A DNA stretch of 64,000 nucleotides from positions 1-64,000 of the forward strand of contig NZ_MQVS01000013.1 in the NCBI RefSeq assembly GCF_001907235.1, given 5' to 3'. Under the pieces are notes generated by a model. That model saw only the letters and a program-made list of their open reading frames with translations, had not been told where the DNA came from and did no database searches. This document shows, in pieces, positions 17,094-24,775 of the stretch (the stretch's first letter is position 1; every line of letters starts with the position of its first letter). This DNA is from Buchananella hordeovulneris. Its GTDB lineage: Bacteria > Actinomycetota > Actinomycetes > Actinomycetales > Actinomycetaceae. The position numbers and the translations under genes are program-made.

Positions 17094-17591
17094 CTACGCC
17101 CGCTCTACCAACCGCTGACACCGCCCCAACTCCTCCATCCCCGGGTCGCTAACCCCACCAGCTCCCGCAGGCACCTCCACCCCCGCCCCCATACTCCCGG
17201 CTACTTCAGTAGCCCGCTGCTGCCAATACGCACCCTCCCGCTCAGCGGCCTCCACCTCAAGACCCGCCCCCACCGCCACCTGCAACGCCCCCAGACTCTC
17301 CACCTGCACCCGATCCAACACCACCGCATAAGCCTCCAACGCCGCCCCCGCCGCCCGATACCGCCCCTCAGCCCTCATCGCTTCATCAACCAGCCCATCC
17401 TTGACCTCCACTAACCCAGCCACCGACTCCGACTGGCTAGCCCCCGCCTCCAGCCCCCGCAACACCTGCGCACACCGCCCCAAACGCTCAGCCACCCCCA
17501 CATACCGCCGCCCCCCATCACGCACCACCACAGGATCACCCGCCACCGGATCCCCCGAAAACCCCACCACAGACCAATCCACCGGACGCAC
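17094..17591 (-). CDS. Polymorphic toxin, N-terminal T7SS-type part, ended by in-frame TAG
   Basis: GTG 17591 is the best start: it has AGGAGG 5 nt upstream and gives MRPVDWSVVGFSGDPVAGDP. The GDPVxGDP motif followed by long amphipathic helices is typical of actinobacterial type VII-secreted toxins of the WXG100-like/LXG-like kind. After 165 residues (...CQRLVERA) a TAG occurs, but the same frame continues without a break into the downstream part. Either the gene is a recent pseudogene, there is a base error, or the product is made as two polypeptides. An upstream GTG at 17609 and an ATG at 17633 are also in frame but have poorer ribosome sites. Confidence 0.78.
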   Translation of the reverse strand: MRPVDWSVVGFSGDPVAGDPVVVRDGGRRYVGVAERLGRCAQVLRGLEAGASQSESVAGLVEVKDGLVDEAMRAEGRYRAAGAALEAYAVVLDRVQVESLGALQVAVGAGLEVEAAEREGAYWQQRATEVAGSMGAGVEVPAGAGGVSDPGMEELGRCQRLVERA

Positions 17592-17865
17592 TCTGTCCTC
17601 CTCACCCACATCATGCTGGCGCCAACAACACACTACCTGCGTCTTCCATTTCCCATTCTGTAATCACCAAACCGGTTCATTAACTTCAGGTCACACATCT
17701 ATCCCCCTATCCACCACGGACACCTGCACCGCGCACCGACCTCAAGAGGTAGTCACAAGGCTGGGGCGAGACTGTCCCCAGTTTTCCCAGCAAGCGGCCC
17801 GGGCATTCAAGAACCTGCCACGCCGCTGACCGCCCTAACTGGCCACCCACGCGCCTCATCCGGTG

Positions 17866-17905
17866 TATATGGCGCCTGTCCCTCCCTGGCAGACATCTAG
17901 GGCGG
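17866..17905. promoter_or_regulatory. Conserved bipartite element, copy 2
   Basis: TATATGGCGCCTGT (17866-17879), 15 nt, ATCTAGGGCGG (17895-17905): same blocks and spacing as 110-149. About 45 bp beyond, both copies have a CACAGGGxGCGGGC hairpin arm. It lies between the divergent toxin and WD40-2 genes. Confidence 0.45.
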
Positions 17906-17981
17906 GGCCCGGTCGCTGCCCCTCCCCCACAAACACAGGGAGCGGGCTGCCCACTCCCTGACGCACCCCCGGCTCCCCGCC

Positions 17982-18020
17982 TAGGATCGCTGCTGTCGCC
18001 GCACCGGAATCCGCAGGGAG
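17982..18020 (+). promoter_or_regulatory. -10 box and ribosome site upstream of the WD40-2 leader
   Basis: TAGGAT (17982-17987) fits the actinobacterial -10 pattern, and GGGAG (18016-18020) lies 6 nt before a TTG. The same blocks with the same distances (TAGAAT, GGGAGTTTGGCTTGC) precede the asparagine-synthase-like gene. The rest of 17634-18148 holds no other convincing gene besides the short leader ORF. Confidence 0.55.
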
Positions 18021-18026
18021 TTTGGC

Positions 18027-18152
18027 TTGCCCAGCACTGTCTTTCAGCCCCATCACCGCCCGCCGTCCCCGCCGCCGGGAGGCCGGGGCGCCAGACACCG
18101 TTTCCCGCATGTTGACAATCCGCTGTCCCCACCGCCGGGAGGCCGAGCGTGA
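18027..18152 (+). CDS. 41-residue leader ORF overlapping the WD40-2 start
   Basis: A TTG behind GGGAG opens a 41-codon frame whose TGA overlaps the WD40-2 GTG (GTGA). The peptide starts (M)PSTVFQPHHRPPSPPPGGRG and contains PSPPPGGR and LSPPPGGR, encoded by two copies of a 25-bp direct repeat 60 bp apart. Its first codons resemble the start of the asparagine-synthase-like gene (LRSVDFRP), so it may be a duplicated gene start now used for translational coupling. Expression is unproven. Confidence 0.35.
   Translation: MPSTVFQPHHRPPSPPPGGRGARHRFPHVDNPLSPPPGGRA
18061..18145 (+). repeat. Pair of 25-bp direct repeats
   Basis: Copies at 18061-18085 and 18121-18145 differ at two positions and share TCCCC(G/A)CCGCCGGGAGG. 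The spacing is exactly 60 bp, which keeps the reading frame of the leader ORF. The second copy's GGGAGG also serves as ribosome site for the WD40 GTG at 18149. Confidence 0.65.
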
Positions 18153-20365
18153 ACGGCCACATTCCTGCCACGCTGGTGGGCCACGGCGGCGTCGTGACTC
18201 ACGCGTCTTTCAGCCCCGACGGGGCCCTGGTGCTCACCACCAGCGCCGACTCCACGGCCCGCCTGTGGGATGCCACCACCGGCCAGTGCCTCCGCATTCT
18301 GGCCGGGCACGCCGACTGGGTCGACGGTGGTTGCTTCCACCCGGACGGCGACCGTCTGGCCACTTGGGACGACGGGGGAACGCTGCGCCTGTGGGATACC
18401 GCGAGCGGGGACTGCCTGCACCAGCTGCCCCGCGCGGCCCGGTGGGTCACCGACGCGCCCTTCAGTCCCGACGGGCGGCTCCTGCTCACCGCCAGCGACG
18501 ACGCGACGGTGCGCCTGTGGCAGGCCGACGGCGCCCGCCCGCTGGCCGCCCTGCCTCACCCGGATGACCTGAGCGGTTGGGCCTGCACCGCCGACAGCGC
18601 CCACCTGGTCACCACCTGCATGGACGGCGGAGTGCGGGTGTGGCGCCTGGCGACGGGCGAGCTGGCGCACACGCTGCGGGAGGACACGGACTCTTTCACG
18701 CTCTGCCTGGCCCTGCCCGGCGGCAGCCGCCTGTTGGCGAGCGCGTGGGAGGGGCTGACCCGCCTGTGGGACTTCCACACCGGGGAGAGTCGGGTGCTGT
18801 TGCCGAGCAGCGGCCTGCGGGTGCACACCGCGCACTGCAGCCCCGACGGTAGGCGCCTGGTCACCGGTGGGGAGGACGGCGTCGTCCGTCTGTGGGACGC
18901 CACCACCGGGGCGTGCATACGCGAGCTGCCCGGGCACGTCGGCGAGGTGACGGCGGCCCGGTTCGCGCCGGACGGCCGCACGGTGGCGACGGGCAGCATT
19001 GATGCCACCGTCCGCGTGTGGGACGCAGAGACCGGGGCCTGCCTGCACACCCTGGCCGCACACACCGCAGACATTGAGAGCGTGGAGTATTCATCCACCT
19101 GCGACCGCCTGGTCACGGCCAGCCGGGACGGCAGCGCCCGCATCTGGGACCCCACGCACGGGACGTGCCTGCACGAGCTGACCCGCAACACGGGCACCCT
19201 GCACGCCGCGGCACTGTCGCCGCGCGGCGACCAGCTGGTGACGGGCGACCTCGCGGGGCGGGCGGTGCTGTGGTCGCTGCGCAACGGTCAGCCGACGGCG
19301 CGGCTGGCGGGGCACACCGACGTCGTCTGCCTCGCCCAGTTCCATCCCGACGGCCGCACGCTGGCCACGGCCAGCAGTGACGATTCCGTGCGCCTGTGGG
19401 ATGTGGCGACCGGGCGGTGCCGCCAGGTGTTGACCGGCCACCCGTGGCCCGCGACCTGCCTGGCCCTGCCCGCCGACCGCCCGTGGCTGCTGACCGGCGG
19501 CCCGGACTCCCCCGCTCGCCTGTGGGACACCAACACCGGGGCCTGCCTGCGCTCCCTGGCCGCCCCCGGTGGCGTCGAGGCCATCGCCTACCTGCCGGGT
19601 GCCGCCCGGGTCGTCACGCTCTGCGACTCGTCCGAGGTGTGGCTGTGGGAGGCCTCCACCGGTACTCGCCTGCGGCAGCTGGCCGACGACTACCGCTCCA
19701 GCTGCCAGCTCGCCGTCAACCCCGACGGCACCGTGCTGGCCGTCACCGGCGGCATCGGAGAGGTGCGGCTGTGGTCACTGCCCGACGGCAGCGGTCCAGT
19801 GTTCCTGCCGGGGCACGCCGCGGACACCGACCTGTGTCTCTTCCACCCCCACGCCCCACTGCTCTACTGCTCCGACGACGCCGGAGTCGGCTACCTGTGG
19901 GACACCTCCACCCGCACGCTACGCCACCGCCTGGTCGGTCACCGCCGCCCGCAGCTGGCCGTCGCCTTCCACCCCGCCGGGCACCTGCTGGCCACCGGCG
20001 ACCAGGGCGGCCAGGTGCGGCTCTGGGACGTGGCGAGCGGGTGGGCGATGGCGGCGCTGGCCGCCCACCCCGCCGAGATCGTTCACCTCGGGTTCGCTGA
20101 CTCCGGGCAGCTGGTCACGGTCGGGAGCGAGGGCGGCGTGCGCATGTGGGATCCGCAAACGGGTCAGCAGGTCGGCTACCAATTCGAGCACCTGCCGGAG
20201 GGGGAACTGGTTGTCCGCGACTCCGCCACCCAGGAGATCCTGGGTGCCTCGCCCGGGGCCTGGCGGTGGCTGGGGATCGTGGTCGTACGCGACGGGCGGC
20301 CCGTGCGGTTGCCCGCCGAGATGGGTGGGCTCCTGCCGCCCCTGGCCCCCCGCACCGACGGCTAG
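18149..20365 (+). CDS. WD40-repeat protein 2
   Basis: A 738-residue paralogue of the protein at 9403-11589. About 16 WD40 repeats (ARLWDATTG, LRLWDTASG, VRVWDAETG, ARIWDPTHG, VRMWDPQTG) fill the chain, enough for two propellers, followed by the same tail (QQVGYQFEHLPEGE, QEILGASPGAWRWLG, VVVRDGRPVRLP). No catalytic domain, signal peptide or membrane segment is present. The GTG start has GGGAGG upstream and overlaps the leader ORF. It faces away from the toxin gene. A scaffold or sensing role is inferred only from the fold. Confidence 0.9.
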   Translation: MNGHIPATLVGHGGVVTHASFSPDGALVLTTSADSTARLWDATTGQCLRILAGHADWVDGGCFHPDGDRLATWDDGGTLRLWDTASGDCLHQLPRAARWVTDAPFSPDGRLLLTASDDATVRLWQADGARPLAALPHPDDLSGWACTADSAHLVTTCMDGGVRVWRLATGELAHTLREDTDSFTLCLALPGGSRLLASAWEGLTRLWDFHTGESRVLLPSSGLRVHTAHCSPDGRRLVTGGEDGVVRLWDATTGACIRELPGHVGEVTAARFAPDGRTVATGSIDATVRVWDAETGACLHTLAAHTADIESVEYSSTCDRLVTASRDGSARIWDPTHGTCLHELTRNTGTLHAAALSPRGDQLVTGDLAGRAVLWSLRNGQPTARLAGHTDVVCLAQFHPDGRTLATASSDDSVRLWDVATGRCRQVLTGHPWPATCLALPADRPWLLTGGPDSPARLWDTNTGACLRSLAAPGGVEAIAYLPGAARVVTLCDSSEVWLWEASTGTRLRQLADDYRSSCQLAVNPDGTVLAVTGGIGEVRLWSLPDGSGPVFLPGHAADTDLCLFHPHAPLLYCSDDAGVGYLWDTSTRTLRHRLVGHRRPQLAVAFHPAGHLLATGDQGGQVRLWDVASGWAMAALAAHPAEIVHLGFADSGQLVTVGSEGGVRMWDPQTGQQVGYQFEHLPEGELVVRDSATQEILGASPGAWRWLGIVVVRDGRPVRLPAEMGGLLPPLAPRTDG

Positions 20366-20388
20366 GCCCATCGACGGGCCGCAGCGCC

Positions 20389-20437
20389 TAGAATCACGGG
20401 GATTGCCTGTTGGTCTGCCGTGGGGAGTTTGGCTTGC
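20389..20437 (+). promoter_or_regulatory. -10 box, ribosome site and TTG start of the polysaccharide cluster
   Basis: TAGAAT (20389-20394), GGGGAG (20422-20427) and TTG (20434). The distance from -10 to TTG is 45 nt, the same as in the related block at 17982-18029, and GGGAGTTTGGCTTGC is shared exactly. No clear -35 is visible. Confidence 0.55.
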
Positions 20438-22002
20438 GTAGCGTCGATTTTCGGCCCGGGAGCGGGGCGTGGTCTGCCTCGGGTTCGCTGCACGTCCGCT
20501 CGGGCCTGCCGGGCCCGGGCCCGGTGACGAGCCTGGCGGGGGTGGCCGACTGGTTGGGGCACTTCGCGGCCGTCGAGATCGGCGCGCGGCAGGTGCGCCT
20601 GACCACCGACCGCACCCGCTCCTTCCCGCTGTTCTACGCCCTTACCCCCACCGCCGTGCGCATCACCGACGACCCTGACGAGGCCACGGCCTGGGCTGCC
20701 GCCATCGACCCGGCCGCCCGCGTCGAGCTGCTGTCCGCCGGTTTCGTCACGGGCCCGCGCACCCTGTTCACTAACGTCGGCCAGGTGGAGGCGGGCTCGA
20801 CCCTCACCATCGACCTGGCCACCGGCCAGACCACCACCGACGCCTGGGGCTTGGCCCGCCACGAGCCGCCCGCCACCGAGATTGCCAACGAGGCGGCCTT
20901 CGACGCCGCCCTGGAGTCCACGATCCGCGCCGCCCTGGAGCGCCTGCTGGCCGCCGCGGCGGGCCGCCACCTGGTGCTGCCGCTGTCGGGTGGTCTGGAC
21001 TCGCGGCTGTTAGTGGCGCACCTGAAGATGCTGGGCGCGCGCGACGTCACCTGCTTCACCTACGGGCGGCCCGGCGCCGCCGAGCAGGGCCTATCGCGGG
21101 CCGTGGCCGAGGCCGCGGGCTACGACTGGCAGCTGGTGCCCTACACGCCCGCCGTCGTGCGCCGCGTCTGGGACCGGCCCGCCACGGGCCAGTGGATGCG
21201 CGCGGCCTGGTCCTGCTCGGCCCTGCCGCACGCCCAGGACTACATCGCCCTCGTCGAGTTGCTGCGCGAGGCCCGCATCCCGGCCAACGCCGTCGTGCTG
21301 CCCGGCCACACCGTCGTTGGCAACATGCACGACGAGGCCCTCCTGGCGGCCGCGCCCGTGCCCGCCGAGGTGGTCACGCAACGCATCCTCGCCCACCACT
21401 TCAACCTGGCCCCAGACGTGCCCACCGCGCCGCCGACCGCGAGCGCGGCCGTCGCCGCCCTGCTGCAGCTGCTGGACTACGACGGTTCGCCTCGCGCGGT
21501 GCGCGACGCTATCGAGAGTTTCAACTCGCGTGAGCGGCAGGGTAAGTACATCAACAACTCGGCCCGCACCTACGAGTTCTTGGGCTTGGATTGGGCCTAC
21601 CCGATGCTGGAGGCGGACGTGTACCGGCTGTGGACGGCTGGGGCGGCTGAGCTGACGGCGACGCGGGCGTTCTATGCGCGGCACGTGGAGCGGCTCTACG
21701 CCACAGTCACGGGGCAGGCCCCGCGCCTGCACGAGGAGCGCACGGTGGCCGTCTCGGGTGGGGTGCGGGCGCGGGCCGAGCGGGCCCTGCGCGCCACGGG
21801 GCTGCTGCCGGCCGCCTCCCACCTGGTGCGACTGTGGGGGCACACGCATCACCCGCTCGGTTTCAACCTGCTGCTGCGCGAGCCGCGCTGGGAGCAGGCG
21901 CGGCGCACCCTGCGCCTGGATCCCGTTCTCGGGCGGTGGGCCCGCGCGTTCCTGAAGGACGCGTGGGGCCCGCGCCACCATCTGTTCGATTCGCTGTCCT
22001 AG
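20434..22002 (+). CDS. Asparagine-synthase-like protein lacking the glutaminase cysteine
   Basis: A 522-residue member of the AsnB superfamily. The N-terminal part keeps the second half of the Ntn-amidotransferase fold (LGHFAAVEIG ... DRTRSFPLFYAL) but lacks the N-terminal Cys nucleophile. The PP-loop SGGLDS at 185-190 shows that AMP-forming chemistry is retained. I start it at TTG 20434 because GGGGAG lies 6 nt upstream; a TTG at 20410 is an alternative. It heads a glycosyltransferase/flippase operon, so amidation or a related ligation on a surface polymer using free ammonia is a reasonable guess, not a demonstration. Confidence 0.82.
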   Translation: MRSVDFRPGSGAWSASGSLHVRSGLPGPGPVTSLAGVADWLGHFAAVEIGARQVRLTTDRTRSFPLFYALTPTAVRITDDPDEATAWAAAIDPAARVELLSAGFVTGPRTLFTNVGQVEAGSTLTIDLATGQTTTDAWGLARHEPPATEIANEAAFDAALESTIRAALERLLAAAAGRHLVLPLSGGLDSRLLVAHLKMLGARDVTCFTYGRPGAAEQGLSRAVAEAAGYDWQLVPYTPAVVRRVWDRPATGQWMRAAWSCSALPHAQDYIALVELLREARIPANAVVLPGHTVVGNMHDEALLAAAPVPAEVVTQRILAHHFNLAPDVPTAPPTASAAVAALLQLLDYDGSPRAVRDAIESFNSRERQGKYINNSARTYEFLGLDWAYPMLEADVYRLWTAGAAELTATRAFYARHVERLYATVTGQAPRLHEERTVAVSGGVRARAERALRATGLLPAASHLVRLWGHTHHPLGFNLLLREPRWEQARRTLRLDPVLGRWARAFLKDAWGPRHHLFDSLS

Positions 22003-22035
22003 CTGCCGCCGCCCGCTATCCGGAAAGGAGCACGC

Positions 22036-23316
22036 ATGGCCCGCCACGCACTGATCGTTTTCACCGACCACTACCCGTACGAGGTTGGTGACGAGTTCTT
22101 CGAGCAGGAGATCGCGGCGCTGGCCGCGAACTTTGACAAGGTGCTGGTGGTGCCGGTGCTGCAGCGGCAGGGGGCGCGCTTGACGCGGGCGCTGCCGGTT
22201 AACGTGTCGTCTCGCTTGGCGCCGCGCTCCCGCTCGGCCGATTGGCGGCGCCACGCGCTGAAGTGGACCCTGCCGGTGCTGTGGCGGCACCGCGACATGG
22301 TGGAGAGCTGGCCGTGGCGGGGCCTGTGGCGGTGGATCATTGACATGCGGTTTGCTACCACGGCCCTGGAGTTGGAGCGGCGACTGCGGCGCGTCATCTC
22401 CCCGGCCGAGTTCGCCAAGTTCGATACGGTGACGTTCTATTCGTACTGGTTCTACACGGGTGCCGCCATCGGGGCGTTGTGGAAGAAGGGACGGTTTGCG
22501 CACCTGCGCCCGGCCCTGTATGCGCGGGCCCACGCCTACGACGTTGACGAGGCCGACACCCAGCACGGCTACCTCCCGGCCCGCCCCTTCCTGCTGGAAA
22601 ACTGCGACGAGGTCTGGCCGATCTCGCAATATGCCGCCGCGCAGTTGGAGCGGCACTGCCCCGCCCAGGCGGACAAGCTGCGCATCCGCCGCCTGGGGGT
22701 GCCGTTCCTGAAGACGCGGCCGCGGCGTTTGACCGCCCCGTTACAGATCGTCTCGTGTTCCCACATGGCGGCGTACAAGCGCGTGGATCTGTTGGTCGAT
22801 GCCGTGGCGGAGTTGGGGGCACGCGGGCGGGCGGCGGCCTGGACGCACGTCGGCGAGTTCGTGCCCGAGCGGTTGGCAAAGATGCGCGCCTACGCCGAGC
22901 GCACGATTCGCGGCGTGAAGTGGCAGATGCTGGGCCGCCTGGATAACGCCCAGGTCCACGACCTGTACGCCAACACCGACTTCGCGGTGTTCGTGAACAC
23001 CTCCTCCTCGGAGGGGGTGCCGGTGTCGATCATGGAGGCCTTCGCGGCGGGCCTGCCGGTGGTGGCCACCGACGCGGGCGGCACGCGGGAGATCGTGCAC
23101 GACGGCGTCAACGGCTTCCTCGTGCCGGTGGCGGCCACGCCGGGCCAGATCGCCGACGCCCTGGAGCGGGTGGCGGGCCTGACCCAGGAGGAGTACGCCG
23201 CCATGTCGGCCGCGGCCCGCGAGACGTGGCGCACCCTGGCCAACGCCGAAGCGCAGTACCAGGATGTGGCCGATTCGCTGTTGGCGGCCGCGCAGGCGCG
23301 CGCCGAGCGCGGGTAG
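22036..23316 (+). CDS. Glycosyltransferase, GT4 family
   Basis: A 426-residue cytosolic or peripheral glycosyltransferase. The C-terminal Rossmann half has the retaining-GT signature SSSEGVPVSIMEAFAAGLPV, then VATDAGGTREIV (E-x7-E). The N-terminal half (MARHALIVFTDHYPYEVGDE) binds the acceptor. GGAAAGGAG precedes the ATG, 33 bp after the previous gene. It is the second gene of the surface-polysaccharide cluster. The sugar donor is not predictable. Confidence 0.88.
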   Translation: MARHALIVFTDHYPYEVGDEFFEQEIAALAANFDKVLVVPVLQRQGARLTRALPVNVSSRLAPRSRSADWRRHALKWTLPVLWRHRDMVESWPWRGLWRWIIDMRFATTALELERRLRRVISPAEFAKFDTVTFYSYWFYTGAAIGALWKKGRFAHLRPALYARAHAYDVDEADTQHGYLPARPFLLENCDEVWPISQYAAAQLERHCPAQADKLRIRRLGVPFLKTRPRRLTAPLQIVSCSHMAAYKRVDLLVDAVAELGARGRAAAWTHVGEFVPERLAKMRAYAERTIRGVKWQMLGRLDNAQVHDLYANTDFAVFVNTSSSEGVPVSIMEAFAAGLPVVATDAGGTREIVHDGVNGFLVPVAATPGQIADALERVAGLTQEEYAAMSAAARETWRTLANAEAQYQDVADSLLAAAQARAERG

Positions 23317-23370
23317 GATGACCGGGTTTTTGGCCAGCCGGGTCGGCACCGACAGATAAAAAGGGGGAAG

Positions 23371-24771
23371 ATGCGTTCCCGTATTGCGCGCCTCCGGGGC
23401 GAGATCGCCAAGCACAAGCTGTTGTCGCAGGTGCTGGTGCTGTTCTCCGGTTCAGCGCTGTCGCAGCTGGTGATGATGGTGCTCACCGTCTACCTGCTCA
23501 AACGCTACTCCCCGGCCGACGTCGGCCTGCTCGGCCTGTACACCGCCGTCGTCGGCCTGGCCCTGTCGGTGGCGGCGTGGCGCTACGACATGGCGGTGAT
23601 GCTGCCGAAGACCGACGCGCAGGCCAAGCAAGTCTTCCGCCTGGCGGCCCGCATCTTGCTGCTGATGTCGGTGCTCACTTCGGTGGTGTGCACGCTCGGG
23701 GCCGACGCCATCGCCCGGCATTACAACGAGCCGCGCCTGAAGTTCTGGATGCCGTTTACGGGTCTGTCGGTGTTGTCCCTGGGGGGCATCACGCTGGTGG
23801 TGTTCTGGTTTAACCGCCGCCAGGAATACAAGCCGATCGCCCTGAACCGGATCGTGCAGTCCACGTCGGTGTCGGTGACGCAGATCGGGTTGTCGTTCAC
23901 GTCGCTGCGGGGCGCGGCGGGGCTCATCGTCGGCACCCTGCTCGGCCAGTTCCTGGCGCTTGGCACGCTGCTGCGCCGCGCCCGCACCCTCTTCACCCTG
24001 TCAACCAAGGACGAGCCGAGCCTGCGCGACATGATGCGCCGCTACAAGCGCATGCCGCTGGTAAACGGCCCCAACGCCATCGTCGACGCGATCCGCGACA
24101 ACGGCATCACGCTGCTGATCGGGACGGTAGCTCTCGGCGAGGTCGGCTATTACACCACCACCCAACGCTTCCTTGGCATCCCCCTGGCCCTCATCAACGG
24201 GGCCGTGTCGCAGGTGTTCTTCCAGCGTTTCACCGAGCTGCGCCCCGGGGAGATGTCCCGGTTCGTCAAGCAGTCGGTGGTGCGCTCGGTGGCGGTGGGC
24301 ATCGTCCCGTTCGCGTTGCTGTGGCTGGCCGGGCCGTGGCTGTTCGTCACGTTCATCGGCCCGCAGTGGCAGCCCGCCGGGATGATGGTGCGGGCCCTCA
24401 TCCCGTGGCTCTTCATGACCCTCATCACCTCCCCCATCTCCACCCTGTTCATCGTGGCCGAGCGCCAGGGCCTGCTGTTGGCGTTCTCGGTGCTCTACAC
24501 CGTGGTGCCGCTCGGCATCCTGTGGGCCAATCCGTGGCCGTTCACCACGACGCTGGCCGTCATGTCCGGGGCGATGGCGGTGTTGCTGATCGGGATGACG
24601 CTCATGGCGCTGCACGTGGCCCGCACCGTGGATGCGTCGGCCGCTGACGCGGAGCGGGGGGATGCGGACGCTGATGAGGGGGCCACGCCCACCGACACCG
24701 CCGACACCGCCGAAGTGGCCAAGCCGTCGGCCGCCCCGCCGCCGGGTGAGGGAACGGGCCCGGTAGGTTAG
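23371..24771 (+). CDS. Polysaccharide flippase (Wzx/MATE-like)
   Basis: A 466-residue integral membrane protein with about 12 hydrophobic helices (LLSQVLVLFSGSALSQLVMM, LGLYTAVVGLALSVAAW, and the LLIGTVALGEVGYYTTTQRF region) and a disordered Asp/Ala/Pro-rich tail of about 45 residues. It should move lipid-linked repeat units across the membrane. It lies between glycosyltransferase genes. An AAAGGGGGAAG ribosome site precedes the ATG. Confidence 0.88.
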   Translation: MRSRIARLRGEIAKHKLLSQVLVLFSGSALSQLVMMVLTVYLLKRYSPADVGLLGLYTAVVGLALSVAAWRYDMAVMLPKTDAQAKQVFRLAARILLLMSVLTSVVCTLGADAIARHYNEPRLKFWMPFTGLSVLSLGGITLVVFWFNRRQEYKPIALNRIVQSTSVSVTQIGLSFTSLRGAAGLIVGTLLGQFLALGTLLRRARTLFTLSTKDEPSLRDMMRRYKRMPLVNGPNAIVDAIRDNGITLLIGTVALGEVGYYTTTQRFLGIPLALINGAVSQVFFQRFTELRPGEMSRFVKQSVVRSVAVGIVPFALLWLAGPWLFVTFIGPQWQPAGMMVRALIPWLFMTLITSPISTLFIVAERQGLLLAFSVLYTVVPLGILWANPWPFTTTLAVMSGAMAVLLIGMTLMALHVARTVDASAADAERGDADADEGATPTDTADTAEVAKPSAAPPPGEGTGPVG

Positions 24772-24775
24772 AGCC

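Noticed and set aside
17094-17096. TAG as a recoded selenocysteine or pyrrolysine codon
   Set aside because: Selenocysteine uses TGA, and nothing suggests pyrrolysine machinery. Mutation, base error or stop-restart are simpler.
17707-17859. 50-codon minus-strand ORF from ATG 17859 just below the bipartite element
   Set aside because: No ribosome site, no protein-like pattern, and it lies in GC-rich spacer. Kept only as a remote possibility.
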